Assembly (NCBI RefSeq): GCF_000016645.1
Contig: NC_009441.1
Coordinates: forward strand, 2,356,001-2,420,000
Length of the DNA: 64,000 bases
Direction of reading: 5' to 3'
Source of the DNA: Flavobacterium johnsoniae UW101
Lineage (GTDB): Bacteria > Bacteroidota > Bacteroidia > Flavobacteriales > Flavobacteriaceae
Below, piece by piece: positions 28,357 to 37,324 of this stretch. A program made the position numbers and the translations under genes. Numbering within the stretch: the first letter of the stretch is position 1; every line of letters begins with the position of its first letter. Below the pieces are notes generated by a model. It was not told the DNA's origin. It saw only the letters and a program-made list of their open reading frames with translations, and ran no database searches.

Positions 28357-29415
28357 TTAGGATACTTTAATCACCAGCTTTACGACAAAAATATCTTTTT
28401 TATTTTTAAATGAAAGCTTATAGTCACTTTTATTATAACCTAATTCCAGTCTTTTTTTAACATTTTTAATCCCTATGCCACTTGACTTGTTAAAATTATC
28501 ATGATGCTGCGTAATTTCTGGCGTTGGATTTGAAATTGTAAAGTACAGAAAATCATCTTTTACCTTAAATTTAATGTCGATTTTTACTTTTCCGGTGTTT
28601 TTATTTACGCCGTGTTTAAAAGCATTTTCAATAAAAGTCAGTAAAATCACCGGAGAAATCTCTTTATCATGAATATCTCCCGAAACTTCCATGTTTACTT
28701 CCAGACGTTCGTCATTTCTAATTCGCTCCAGATCAAGGTAATTTTGAATACACAAAATTTCGTTTTCTAAACTCTGTTTTTTTCCGCTTGTATCATAAAG
28801 CATGTAACGCATCAGCTCAGAAAGTTTTAAAACAATCTTGGGCGTTTTATTCGATTTTTCGACAGATAAAGAATAAATGTTATTTAATGTGTTGAAGAAA
28901 AAGTGCGGCGAAATTTGAGATTTAAGGAAAAGCAGTTCAGTTTCTAATTGTGATTTCTCTAAATCAGTTACTCTTTTTTGTTCTTTCAAGAAGTCTAAAG
29001 TGATTTTGATTGCCGTAACAAAAGTCATTACATACAATTCACCCATCATCATATCAATCGTATAATTCAGTGTTAATTTGTCGATTGTTTGAGGGCCTTC
29101 GGGCCATACTTCATGTGTGATTAACAGATAAGTAAGGTTAAATTTTATCAATACCATAACAAAAATGGCAGATAAAACCGCAAGTACATACAAAACATAC
29201 TTTTTTCGGTACACCAGATACGGCATAAAAATCAGGATATTCAAATAACAAAGTGTCATGTGAATAGGAAATCCAAGCAAGTTGGTTTTTATCGAATACC
29301 AGTAATCGTTAAAATAGCTTCCCCACCTAAAAGTATTAAATAAGAAATAAGTCAGCCAAAAAACTACATGATAATACAAAGGTACGCGGTATAATTTATT
29401 AGAATTGAAATTCAT
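28357..29415 (-). CDS. LytS-type membrane sensor histidine kinase
   Basis: The 352-residue kinase has four hydrophobic helices within residues 12-145 and little periplasmic exposure. The His_kinase domain (PF06580 type) has phospho-acceptor His171 in SQISPHFFFNTLNNIYSLS, followed by a HATPase with FIENAFKHGVNK and SSGIGIKNVKKRLEL. It would phosphorylate the LytTR regulator encoded directly downstream. There is no sugar-binding periplasmic domain, so any ligand must be sensed in the membrane or through a partner, possibly the neighbouring symporter; this is a guess. It diverges from the GH92 gene at 29537 across a 121-base gap. Confidence 0.92.
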   Translation of the reverse strand: MNFNSNKLYRVPLYYHVVFWLTYFLFNTFRWGSYFNDYWYSIKTNLLGFPIHMTLCYLNILIFMPYLVYRKKYVLYVLAVLSAIFVMVLIKFNLTYLLITHEVWPEGPQTIDKLTLNYTIDMMMGELYVMTFVTAIKITLDFLKEQKRVTDLEKSQLETELLFLKSQISPHFFFNTLNNIYSLSVEKSNKTPKIVLKLSELMRYMLYDTSGKKQSLENEILCIQNYLDLERIRNDERLEVNMEVSGDIHDKEISPVILLTFIENAFKHGVNKNTGKVKIDIKFKVKDDFLYFTISNPTPEITQHHDNFNKSSGIGIKNVKKRLELGYNKSDYKLSFKNKKDIFVVKLVIKVS

Positions 29416-29536
29416 AATATGAGTATGTTTTGTGACTTTTTTTGATGTTTATCTAAGTTTATATGTTGTCCGTCTAAATAAGTTTTAATAAAAAGTCAGT
29501 TTATATAAATTTAAAGTTAAATTAAGGTTGTTTTAT

Positions 29537-31780
29537 ATGAAGAAAATTTTCGTGCCTGCTTTATTTGTAATTCTGGTTACAAGTTGTAAAATAAAGTCAT
29601 ACAAAAATAATAATCAAGAAAATATTTTTGTAAGCCATGTTGATCCTTTTATTGGGACAGGTGGACACGGCCATACGTATCCTGGAGCGACAGTTCCTTT
29701 TGGAATGTTACAAGTAAGTCCTGATAACGGAATATCAAGCTGGGATTGGTGTTCAGGCTATCATTACTCAGATTCTATTGTTTCTGGTTTCAGTCATTTG
29801 CACTTAAGCGGAACCGGAATTGGCGATTTGGCAGACATTTTATTTATGCCGACAAACAAAAAAGTCGATTTAACAGCTAAAACAACATCACGCGATCAAT
29901 TACCATATAAATCATTATACAGTCATGCTAACGAAAAAGCAGCACCAGGTTCTTACCAGGTTTTTCTTGAGGATCCTAAGATCAATGTAGAATTAACTTC
30001 TTCACAAAGAACAGCTTATCACAAATATACATTTGCTAAAAATGACAAACAATCTGTTGTAGTCGATTTAGGATTTGCTATTAATTGGGATAAAGCTTTA
30101 AAGACAGAAATTAAAATTGAAGACGAATATACTATAAGTGGTTATCGTTATAGTATGGGCTGGGCAAAAAATCAGAAAGTATTTTTTGTGGCTAAGTTTT
30201 CTAAACCTATTTCTGAGTCAGTTTTAATTGCTGATAAACAAATTGTTAATGGTGAAAAAGCTGACGGAGAAAATACTTCGGCACAATTATTTTTTGATCC
30301 GAAAAACTCCGATCAGCTTTTTGTAAAAGTGGCACTTTCATCTGTAAGTACGGCGAATGCAAAAGAAAATTTAGACGGAGAAAAAGCCAATTTCGACAAT
30401 ACAAAATCAGAAGCTTCTTCTGTTTGGAATAAAGCATTAAGTAAAATTAAAGTTGAAACACCAGTAGATTCGTTAAAAACGATTTTCTATACTGCGATGT
30501 ATCACGCACAAGTTGCCCCTGTAACCTATAGTGATAAAAACGGTCAATTTAGGAGAGAGGATGATCAAATTGTTACAGCAAAAGATTATACCGCTTATTC
30601 GACCTTATCACTATGGGATACTTTTAGAGCCGAAAATCCATTATTGACTCTGCTGGCGCCAGATAAAGCTTCAGATATTGTAAACTCAATGTTAGCGTAT
30701 TACGATACCAAAAAAATATTACCGGTTTGGACACTATACGCCAATGAAACGAATACAATGACAGGTTACCATTCCATTCCGGTAATTGTTGATGCCTATT
30801 TAAAAGGAATAAAAGGTTTTGATGCCGAAAAAGCTTTCGAAGCTATGAAAACTACGATGATGCAGGACGAACGTGGTTTAAATTTCTACAAAAAATACGG
30901 TTATATACCTTATAATTTATTAGACGAATCAGTTACAATTACTCTGGAATATGCTTATGACGATTGGTGCGTGGCCCAAATGGCAAAAGCTTTAGGAAAA
31001 AATGCCGATTACGAATTTTTCTTAAAACGTTCTCAGGCATACCAATATTTATTTGATCCGAAAACAGGATTCATGAGAGGAAAATCTGAAGACGGGAAAT
31101 CATGGAATGAGCCTTTCGATCCAAAACATTCGAATCACAGAGAACATACAGATTATACCGAAGGAAATGCATGGCAGCACAGCTGGTTTGTACCTCATAA
31201 TGTAGAAGATTTTATTAAACTTCACGGAAGCACTGAAGTATTTACGAAACGCTTAGAGCAGTTATTTACAGAGAGTTCAGAAATTACGGGAAACAATGTT
31301 TCGGCAGATATTTCAGGATTAATTGGGCAGTATGCACACGGAAACGAGCCAAGCCACCATATTGCGTATATGTTCAATCATGCAGGCCAGCCTTGGAGAA
31401 CACAATATTGGGTTCGTCATATTTTTGATACGCAATATAATACAACACCAAACGGATTAAGCGGTAATGAAGACTGCGGACAAATGTCTGCATGGTATGT
31501 TTTTAGTTCAATGGGATTATATCCTATGAATCCGGCTTCTGGCGAATACGAAATTGGAAGTCCGATTTTTGAAAAAGCAACTATCAATCTTGAAAAAGGG
31601 AAAACGTTTGTAATTGAAGCTGAGAATGTTTCAGACAAAAACTTTTATATCCAGTCGGCGACTTTAAACGGAGTCGAATTCAATCAAACAGCAATTACAC
31701 ATCAACAGATTTTAAAAGGCGGGGTTTTACATTTTGTAATGGGATCGCAGCCAAATAAAAGCTGGGGAACAAAAAAATAA
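29537..31780 (+). CDS. GH92 alpha-mannosidase (alpha-1,2-type motifs), lipoprotein
   Basis: The ATG at 29537 gives a lipoprotein signal (MKKIFVPALFVILVTSCKIK); an upstream in-frame TTG is rejected. The 747-residue product carries the GH92 signature blocks: VDPFIGTGGHGHTYPGA at the N-terminus, SSWDWCSGYHYSD, TEGNAWQHSWFVPHN (the Glu is probably the catalytic acid), GNEPSHHIAYMFN and GNEDCGQMSAWYVFSS. GH92 enzymes are calcium-dependent inverting exo-alpha-mannosidases that trim N-glycans. The GNEPSHH block is what I recall from the alpha-1,2-specific members. The gene runs in the same direction as the symporter and GH130 genes and diverges from the LytS/LytTR pair. Confidence 0.93.
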   Translation: MKKIFVPALFVILVTSCKIKSYKNNNQENIFVSHVDPFIGTGGHGHTYPGATVPFGMLQVSPDNGISSWDWCSGYHYSDSIVSGFSHLHLSGTGIGDLADILFMPTNKKVDLTAKTTSRDQLPYKSLYSHANEKAAPGSYQVFLEDPKINVELTSSQRTAYHKYTFAKNDKQSVVVDLGFAINWDKALKTEIKIEDEYTISGYRYSMGWAKNQKVFFVAKFSKPISESVLIADKQIVNGEKADGENTSAQLFFDPKNSDQLFVKVALSSVSTANAKENLDGEKANFDNTKSEASSVWNKALSKIKVETPVDSLKTIFYTAMYHAQVAPVTYSDKNGQFRREDDQIVTAKDYTAYSTLSLWDTFRAENPLLTLLAPDKASDIVNSMLAYYDTKKILPVWTLYANETNTMTGYHSIPVIVDAYLKGIKGFDAEKAFEAMKTTMMQDERGLNFYKKYGYIPYNLLDESVTITLEYAYDDWCVAQMAKALGKNADYEFFLKRSQAYQYLFDPKTGFMRGKSEDGKSWNEPFDPKHSNHREHTDYTEGNAWQHSWFVPHNVEDFIKLHGSTEVFTKRLEQLFTESSEITGNNVSADISGLIGQYAHGNEPSHHIAYMFNHAGQPWRTQYWVRHIFDTQYNTTPNGLSGNEDCGQMSAWYVFSSMGLYPMNPASGEYEIGSPIFEKATINLEKGKTFVIEAENVSDKNFYIQSATLNGVEFNQTAITHQQILKGGVLHFVMGSQPNKSWGTKK

Positions 31781-31823
31781 ACAAAACAAAAAACAAAACT
31801 AACCTACTAACAAAAAAAATTAA

Positions 31824-33701
31824 ATGGATATTATTGACGTATCGATAATCGTAGCTTACATTCTGCTCTCGGTGAGTATCGGAATTTGGATTTCAAGAAA
31901 AGCAAAACAAGGATTAGATGATTATTTTCTTGGAGGAAAAACAATCAAATGGTATTTTTTAGGTCTAAGTAACGGATCTGGAATGTTTGATGTTTCCGGA
32001 ACTTCCTGGATGATTGGCGTACTTTTTCTGTATGGTGTAAAAAGCTTTATGTTCATGTGGTTGTGGCCAATCTGGAACCAGATTTTTGTAATGATGTTCC
32101 TTGCGGTCTGGATTAGAAGATCAAAAGTAATGACAGGTTCTGAGTGGATTTTAACCCGTTTTGGAAGTGACAGAGCCGGAAAAGCATCGCATATTATTGT
32201 GGCTATTTTTGCTATTATTTCTACAATTGGTTTTATCGCTTATTTCTTTGAAGGAATTGGAAAATTTGTAACCATTATTCTTCCGTGGGATTTAACGCTT
32301 CATTACGGAGATATGATTTTATTGACTTCTGAACGTTCTTATGCGTTGTTAATCATCTTTTTAACTACAATTTATACTGTAAAAGGCGGGATGTTCTCGG
32401 TAGTAGCGACAGAAGTGGTGCAATATTTAATTATGATTGTAGCCGGAGTTTTAATTGCCGGATATGCATTTATTAATTATACTGATATTCAGATTAATTC
32501 GATTATTACGCCAGAATGGAAAAATGTTTTCTTTGGCTGGCAGTTTGAAACCCAATGGAGTGATAAATTCCTAACCTTCAATAATTTAATTGATTCTGAA
32601 GGTTATAAAATGTTTGGCGCTTTCATCGGGATGACATTGTTTAAAGGGTTTTTTGCGAGTGTTGCCGGGCCAACGCCAAGTTATGATTTACAAAGAGTTC
32701 TTTCTACAAAATCGGTTAAAGAAGCTGCTTATATGAGTGGTTTCACAAACTTAATTTTATTCATTCCTAGATATTTATTAATTACAGGAATCGTAGTAAT
32801 TGCGCTGGTAAACTTAGCTCCAGAATTAAATGCAAATACTGGTTTAACCGGAGCCGATCTGGAATTATTAATGCCAAAAGTGGTCAATTTATATATCCCG
32901 GTTGGAATTAAAGGAATTCTTTTAGCAGGTTTATTAGCCGCTTTTATGTCTGGATTCTCAGCTTTCGTAAATGCTGGACCAGCTTATATCGTAAACGATA
33001 TTTATAAAAAATACTTTAAACCAGTTGCATCTAATGCACATTATATTAAAGTAAGTCAGATTTCTTCTTTCCTTGTAGTTGGTTTAGGTGTTTTTATGGG
33101 ATTCTTTGCAGACTCAATCAACTCTTTAACCCTTTGGATTACAAGTGCTTTGTACGGAGGTTATGTAGCAGCCAATTTCCTAAAATGGATTTGGTGGCGT
33201 TTTAATGGCTGGGGGTATTTCTGGGGAATGTTCGCCGGATTAATTGTCGCTTCATTACAATTTGCTTTGGGTCAGGCCAAAGGAAGTTTAACCGAAGGTT
33301 CATTCTTATATGATTTAGCACAAGTACAGGCAATTTATTTGTTTCCGTTAATATTTGGTTTCTCAATTTTAGGATGTCTGTTAGGAACGTTCTTAAGTAA
33401 ACCAACGGATATGGAAGTTTTAAAATCATTCTATTCAAATGTTAGACCTTGGGGATTCTGGGCCCCGGTTTATAAACAATTAAAAGTTGAAGACTATACT
33501 TTCGAGAAAAATAATGATTTCTGGAGAGATATGATGAACTGCGCAATTGGAATTATCTGGCAGTCAAGTATGATTCTGCTTCCAATATTCTTCATCATCA
33601 GAGATTATCCAAAAGCAATTACGGCTTTGATTGTGTTTTTAGTAACGACTACGATATTGAAGTTTACGTGGTTAGATAAGGTTAGAAAAATTGAAGATTA
33701 G
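31824..33701 (+). CDS. Sodium:solute symporter (SSS family)
   Basis: The 625-residue inner-membrane protein has about 14 hydrophobic helices. The family pattern is present: an N-terminal helix followed by GLDDYFLGGKTIKWYFLGLSNGSGMFD (with the sodium-site region), TSWMIGV, and a mid-protein FFASVAGPTPSYDLQRVLSTKS like the sugar members. It starts 43 bases after the GH92 gene and probably imports the sugar or disaccharide produced by the locus, such as mannose, GlcNAc or mannosyl-GlcNAc. The cytoplasmic GH130 phosphorylase encoded next fits a disaccharide substrate. The substrate itself is not readable from sequence. Confidence 0.9.
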   Translation: MDIIDVSIIVAYILLSVSIGIWISRKAKQGLDDYFLGGKTIKWYFLGLSNGSGMFDVSGTSWMIGVLFLYGVKSFMFMWLWPIWNQIFVMMFLAVWIRRSKVMTGSEWILTRFGSDRAGKASHIIVAIFAIISTIGFIAYFFEGIGKFVTIILPWDLTLHYGDMILLTSERSYALLIIFLTTIYTVKGGMFSVVATEVVQYLIMIVAGVLIAGYAFINYTDIQINSIITPEWKNVFFGWQFETQWSDKFLTFNNLIDSEGYKMFGAFIGMTLFKGFFASVAGPTPSYDLQRVLSTKSVKEAAYMSGFTNLILFIPRYLLITGIVVIALVNLAPELNANTGLTGADLELLMPKVVNLYIPVGIKGILLAGLLAAFMSGFSAFVNAGPAYIVNDIYKKYFKPVASNAHYIKVSQISSFLVVGLGVFMGFFADSINSLTLWITSALYGGYVAANFLKWIWWRFNGWGYFWGMFAGLIVASLQFALGQAKGSLTEGSFLYDLAQVQAIYLFPLIFGFSILGCLLGTFLSKPTDMEVLKSFYSNVRPWGFWAPVYKQLKVEDYTFEKNNDFWRDMMNCAIGIIWQSSMILLPIFFIIRDYPKAITALIVFLVTTTILKFTWLDKVRKIED

Positions 33702-33717
33702 ATAAGACATACAGTTT

Positions 33718-33815
33718 GTCATTTCGAGGAACGAGAAATCGCACACGAAACTCGACAAAGATTGACGATTTAGATTGCGGAATTTCTAGTGCGATTTCTC
33801 GTTCCTCGAAATGAC
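33718..33815. repeat. Dispersed palindromic repeat, family 2, perfect copy
   Basis: A 27-bp arm starting GTCATTTCGAGGAACGAGAA (33718-33744) has its exact reverse complement at 33789-33815; the loop is 44 bases. It lies 16 bases beyond the symporter stop and may stop transcription or stabilise the upstream mRNA. Confidence 0.85.
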
Positions 33816-33834
33816 AAGATTGAGAAAAAAATTA

Positions 33835-33968
33835 AACACATAGAAACATAGGTTTAAATGTGTATAAAAAAGAATACAAAAAGAAACTAGTTTTCTAACA
33901 CATAGCTATGATTTTTAATGCAAGTGAAACGCCTTTAAGCGATTTTCAAAACTATGTTTCTATGTGTT
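33835..33968 (+). repeat. Dispersed palindromic repeat, family 1, copy D
   Basis: The ends are AACACATAGAAACATAG and CTATGTTTCTATGTGTT, exact reverse complements. The interior has GAAACTAGTTTTCTAACACA and AAGTGAAACGCCTTT. It is very similar to copies E and F. With the family 2 element it accounts for nearly all of the 319-base spacer. Confidence 0.85.
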
Positions 33969-34020
33969 TAGTAAATGACAAAAGTGAGAGAATAAAACAA
34001 ACAATAAAAAAACAAAAAAA

Positions 34021-34986
34021 ATGAGTAGTATTCCTTGGCAAGACAGACCCGAAAACAGTAAAGATGTGATGTGGAGATATTCTGAAAATCCAATTATCGA
34101 CAGATATGCAATACCGTCATCAAACAGTATTTTTAATAGTGCTGTAGTTCCTTTTGGAGATGGTTATGCGGGAGTTTTCAGATGTGATAACAAAGCGGTT
34201 CAAATGAATATTTTTGCCGGTTTTAGTAAAAACGGAATCGATTGGAACATTAACCACGAACCAATCGTAATGCAGTCTGGTAATACAGACATGATCGAAT
34301 CTGCTTACAAATACGATCCACGTGTGGTTTTCATCGAAGACCGTTACTGGATTACATGGTGTAATGGTTACAACGGACCAACTATTGGTATTGGATATAC
34401 TTTTGACTTTAAAGAGTTTTTTCAATGCGAAAATGCCTTTTTACCATTCAACAGAAACGGAGTTTTATTCCCTCAAAAAATAAACGGAAAATACGCAATG
34501 TTAAGCCGTCCAAGTGATAACGGACATACTCCTTTTGGAGATATCTGGATTAGCTACAGCCCGGACATGAAATATTGGGGAGAACACCGTTTGGTAATGA
34601 AACCAAGTCCATTTGAGCAAAGTGCCTGGCAGTGTACAAAAGTAGGAGCAGGACCAATTCCTATTTTAACAAACGAAGGCTGGCTGATGATCTATCACGG
34701 AGTTATCAATACCTGCAACGGTTTCCGTTATGCAATGGGTTCTGCACTTCTGGATGTTGATTCACCAGACAAAGTAAAATACAGAACACAGCCTTATTTA
34801 TTAGGACCAGCAGAAATTTATGAAATGGTAGGAGACGTGCCAAACGTAGTTTTTCCATGTGCCGCTTTACACGATACAGAGGAAGATAAACTGGCTGTTT
34901 ATTACGGTGCAGCCGATACTGCTGTAGCCATTGCATTTGGTAAATTAAGTGAAGTAATTCAGTTTACAAAAGATAACAGTTTATAG
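34021..34986 (+). CDS. GH130 beta-mannoside phosphorylase, cytoplasmic
   Basis: The 321-residue enzyme is a five-bladed propeller without a signal peptide. GH130 features include the general acid Asp99 in AYKYDPRVV, the phosphate-site region (SRPSDNG, GAGPIP) and the C-terminal block [16 protein letters not shown]. Family members split beta-1,4-mannosyl-glucose or beta-1,4-mannosyl-N-acetylglucosamine with phosphate, yielding mannose-1-P. Next to GH92, GH20 and glycosylasparaginase, mannosyl-GlcNAc phosphorolysis in N-glycan catabolism is the best guess; the subfamily cannot be settled by eye. It starts an apparent three-gene operon (7- and 8-base gaps) with the CBM9-like and GHL10-like genes. 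Confidence 0.88.
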   Translation: MSSIPWQDRPENSKDVMWRYSENPIIDRYAIPSSNSIFNSAVVPFGDGYAGVFRCDNKAVQMNIFAGFSKNGIDWNINHEPIVMQSGNTDMIESAYKYDPRVVFIEDRYWITWCNGYNGPTIGIGYTFDFKEFFQCENAFLPFNRNGVLFPQKINGKYAMLSRPSDNGHTPFGDIWISYSPDMKYWGEHRLVMKPSPFEQSAWQCTKVGAGPIPILTNEGWLMIYHGVINTCNGFRYAMGSALLDVDSPDKVKYRTQPYLLGPAEIYEMVGDVPNVVFPCAALHDTEEDKLAVYYGAADTAVAIAFGKLSEVIQFTKDNSL

Positions 34987-34993
34987 AAAAAGC

Positions 34994-36064
34994 ATGCGTT
35001 TAAAATTCCAATGGTTAACAGTTGTTTTAGTTTCTCTTTCGGCGGCAGGTTTTGCGCAGTCAAAGAAAAATACGATTATTCCTAAAACATACGTCGCGGC
35101 AAAAACAACATCTCCAATAACAATAGACGGAGACGAATCTGACGCTTCATGGAGCAGAGCAGAATGGACAGATCTTTTTGAAGATATAGAAAATGACGTT
35201 AAGCCTAAATATGCAACAAAAGTTAAAATGCTGTGGGACGAAACCAATTTTTATATATTAGCAAAGATTGACGAACCGCACGTTTGGGCCAATTTAAAGC
35301 AGCGAGATACCATTATTTTTTACAACAATGACTTTGAAGTTTTTATAGATCCCGACAGCGATACTTTTAACTATTACGAATTAGAAATAAACGCCTTGAA
35401 CACTGCTTGGGATCTATTTTTATCAAAACCTTACAGAGAAAATGATCTCGTGGTTTTAAACGACTGGAATCTTACAGGTTTAAAATCAGCAGTAAAAATT
35501 CATGGAACACTTAATAACCCCAATGATGTAGATCAGGGATGGGTTTTAGAAATGGCGATTCCGTGGGCAGCTTACAAAACCTCTTATTTCGATCAAAACG
35601 TACCTGCAGATAAATTCTGGAGAGTCAATTTTTCCAGAGTCAACTGGCAGCATTCAATTATTGACGGTAAATACGAACGCAAAAAAGACGCTGACGGAAA
35701 ATTTCTGCCAGAGTACAACTGGGTTTGGTCGCCAATGGGCGTAATCAATATGCATGAACCCGAAAAATGGGGTTATGTTTATTTTTCATCCAAAGAAGGA
35801 AAAGATACCTTTACCATTCCGCAGGATGAAAAAGTAAAATGGGAACTTTACAATTTATACAGAGCCCAAAAAGAATATTTCCAAAAGAATAAAATCTGGG
35901 CAAAATCAATAGCGAATCTAACAAAAGAAGTGATAAGCATTGAAAATAAAATTTTAAAACCTATTTTAGAAAACCATTCCAGCGGTTATAATATTTCAGT
36001 AAAAAGTCCATTTTCTAATGAAACATTTATTATAAGGCAGGACGGGAAAATAATAACAAAATAA
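34994..36064 (+). CDS. Secreted CBM9-like carbohydrate-binding protein
   Basis: The 356-residue protein has a signal peptide (to about AGFAQS). Residues about 35-235 form a CBM9-like domain: ITIDGDESDASWSRAEW, KMLWDETNFYILAKIDEPHVWA, NDFEVFIDPD and LEMAIPWAAY are typical. The remaining 110 residues (from about EKWGYVYFSS) are helical, with no known catalytic motif. CBM9-like proteins bind sugar ends; stand-alone copies in Bacteroidota loci have unknown roles. It starts 7 bases after the GH130 stop and 8 bases before the next gene, so the three are almost certainly one operon. Confidence 0.82.
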   Translation: MRLKFQWLTVVLVSLSAAGFAQSKKNTIIPKTYVAAKTTSPITIDGDESDASWSRAEWTDLFEDIENDVKPKYATKVKMLWDETNFYILAKIDEPHVWANLKQRDTIIFYNNDFEVFIDPDSDTFNYYELEINALNTAWDLFLSKPYRENDLVVLNDWNLTGLKSAVKIHGTLNNPNDVDQGWVLEMAIPWAAYKTSYFDQNVPADKFWRVNFSRVNWQHSIIDGKYERKKDADGKFLPEYNWVWSPMGVINMHEPEKWGYVYFSSKEGKDTFTIPQDEKVKWELYNLYRAQKEYFQKNKIWAKSIANLTKEVISIENKILKPILENHSSGYNISVKSPFSNETFIIRQDGKIITK

Positions 36065-36072
36065 ACCACACT

Positions 36073-37155
36073 ATGAAACTACCAAAAACATTACTTCTTT
36101 TATTGGCAATTACCATTTTTTCCTGCGCCAAAAAAGAAGAACCAGCTGCAGCATTTAAATTTGGAGTCTGGACAACCGCAGATGCTAAAAAATCAGATGC
36201 AGATTACACCAAAGAATTCAAAAAATACAAAGACGGCGGTATCGACGAAGTATTAATCAATACAACAACAGACCCGCAGCTTTTAAAAAGATTAGTGCCT
36301 CTTGCCACTAAAGAAGGCTTAAAAGTTCACGCCTGGATTATGGCGATGAACAGACCCGGAGATTCAGTTGCGTTACAGCATCCGGAATGGTATCAGGTAA
36401 GCAAAGAAGGAAAATCATGCTTTGACAATCGTCCTTATGTCGATTACTACCAATGGTTATGCCCAACCAGAAAAGAATCAAGAGAACACGTTTTACATTT
36501 AGTTGAAGAACTGGCAAAAGTAGAAGGAATCGAAAGCGTTCACTTAGATTATATTCGTTTCCCGGACATCTTTTTACCAATCAGCTTACTGCCAAAATAC
36601 AACTTGGTTCAGGATGTAGAATTACCACAATTTGATTTTTGTTATTGTGATGAATGTGTAAAAGCATTCGAAAAAATCCACCATAAAAACCCAAAAGAAA
36701 GCCACAACACTTCTATCGATATGGAGTGGAAAAATTTCCGTTTAAATGCCATAAGAGGGGTTGTTGACGATGCTTATAAAATTGCACACAAACACAATAA
36801 ACAATTAACAGCTGCTGTATTTCCTTACCCTGAAATGGCAGATCACATGGTGCGCCAGCGTTGGGACAAATGGAATATCGACGAAGTATATCCAATGATT
36901 TACCACAGCTTTTACAATGAAGAAATTGACTGGGTTGGTTATGCTACAAAACAAGGTGTCGAAGATCTAGAAGATAAGAAAACGAAAATCAATACAGGAA
37001 TTTATATTCCAGGCTTGAAAAACGATGCAGAATTGAAACAAGCTATTTTAGAAGCAAAAGAGAATGGAGCAGTAGGAGTTTCATTTTTTGACGGAAATGC
37101 ATTGTCTGAAAGCAACTTAAAGACAATCAAAGAAACAAAAGCGAGTTTAAAATAA
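36073..37155 (+). CDS. GHL10-like putative glycoside hydrolase, lipoprotein
   Basis: The 360-residue lipoprotein (TIFSCAKKE, Cys18) is a (beta/alpha)8-barrel of the GHL10/COG1649-type hydrolase-like group. Its segments are LKVHAWIMAMNRPGD, then SVHLDYIRFPD with the acidic pair common to these families, a CYCDECVKAFEK cysteine motif, LTAAVFPYPEM and EVYPMIYHSFYNEEIDWVG. The reaction is not known. The CxxC motif could bind metal or form a disulfide. It ends the GH130-CBM9 operon, suggesting a job in the same mannose/GlcNAc glycan pathway, perhaps as the missing endo-acting or core-cleaving enzyme; that is speculation. Confidence 0.7.
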   Translation: MKLPKTLLLLLAITIFSCAKKEEPAAAFKFGVWTTADAKKSDADYTKEFKKYKDGGIDEVLINTTTDPQLLKRLVPLATKEGLKVHAWIMAMNRPGDSVALQHPEWYQVSKEGKSCFDNRPYVDYYQWLCPTRKESREHVLHLVEELAKVEGIESVHLDYIRFPDIFLPISLLPKYNLVQDVELPQFDFCYCDECVKAFEKIHHKNPKESHNTSIDMEWKNFRLNAIRGVVDDAYKIAHKHNKQLTAAVFPYPEMADHMVRQRWDKWNIDEVYPMIYHSFYNEEIDWVGYATKQGVEDLEDKKTKINTGIYIPGLKNDAELKQAILEAKENGAVGVSFFDGNALSESNLKTIKETKASLK

Positions 37156-37163
37156 TATTTTTA

Positions 37164-37296
37164 AACACATAGTAAGATAGGTTTTTAAGTGTGTATAAAA
37201 AGAATACAAAAGAAACAAGTTTCTAACACATAGCTATGTTTGCTAATGCAAGTGAAACGCCTTTATTTAGTTTCCAAAACTATGTTTCTATGTGTT
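37164..37296 (+). repeat. Dispersed palindromic repeat, family 1, copy E
   Basis: The left end is AACACATAGTAAGATAG and the right end CTATGTTTCTATGTGTT. The interior CTAACACATAGCTATG and AAGTGAAACGCCTTT match copy D closely. It lies just upstream of the glycosylasparaginase gene. Confidence 0.85.
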
Positions 37297-37324
37297 TAAA
37301 TGAATTAAGATAAAAGTAAGCAGC

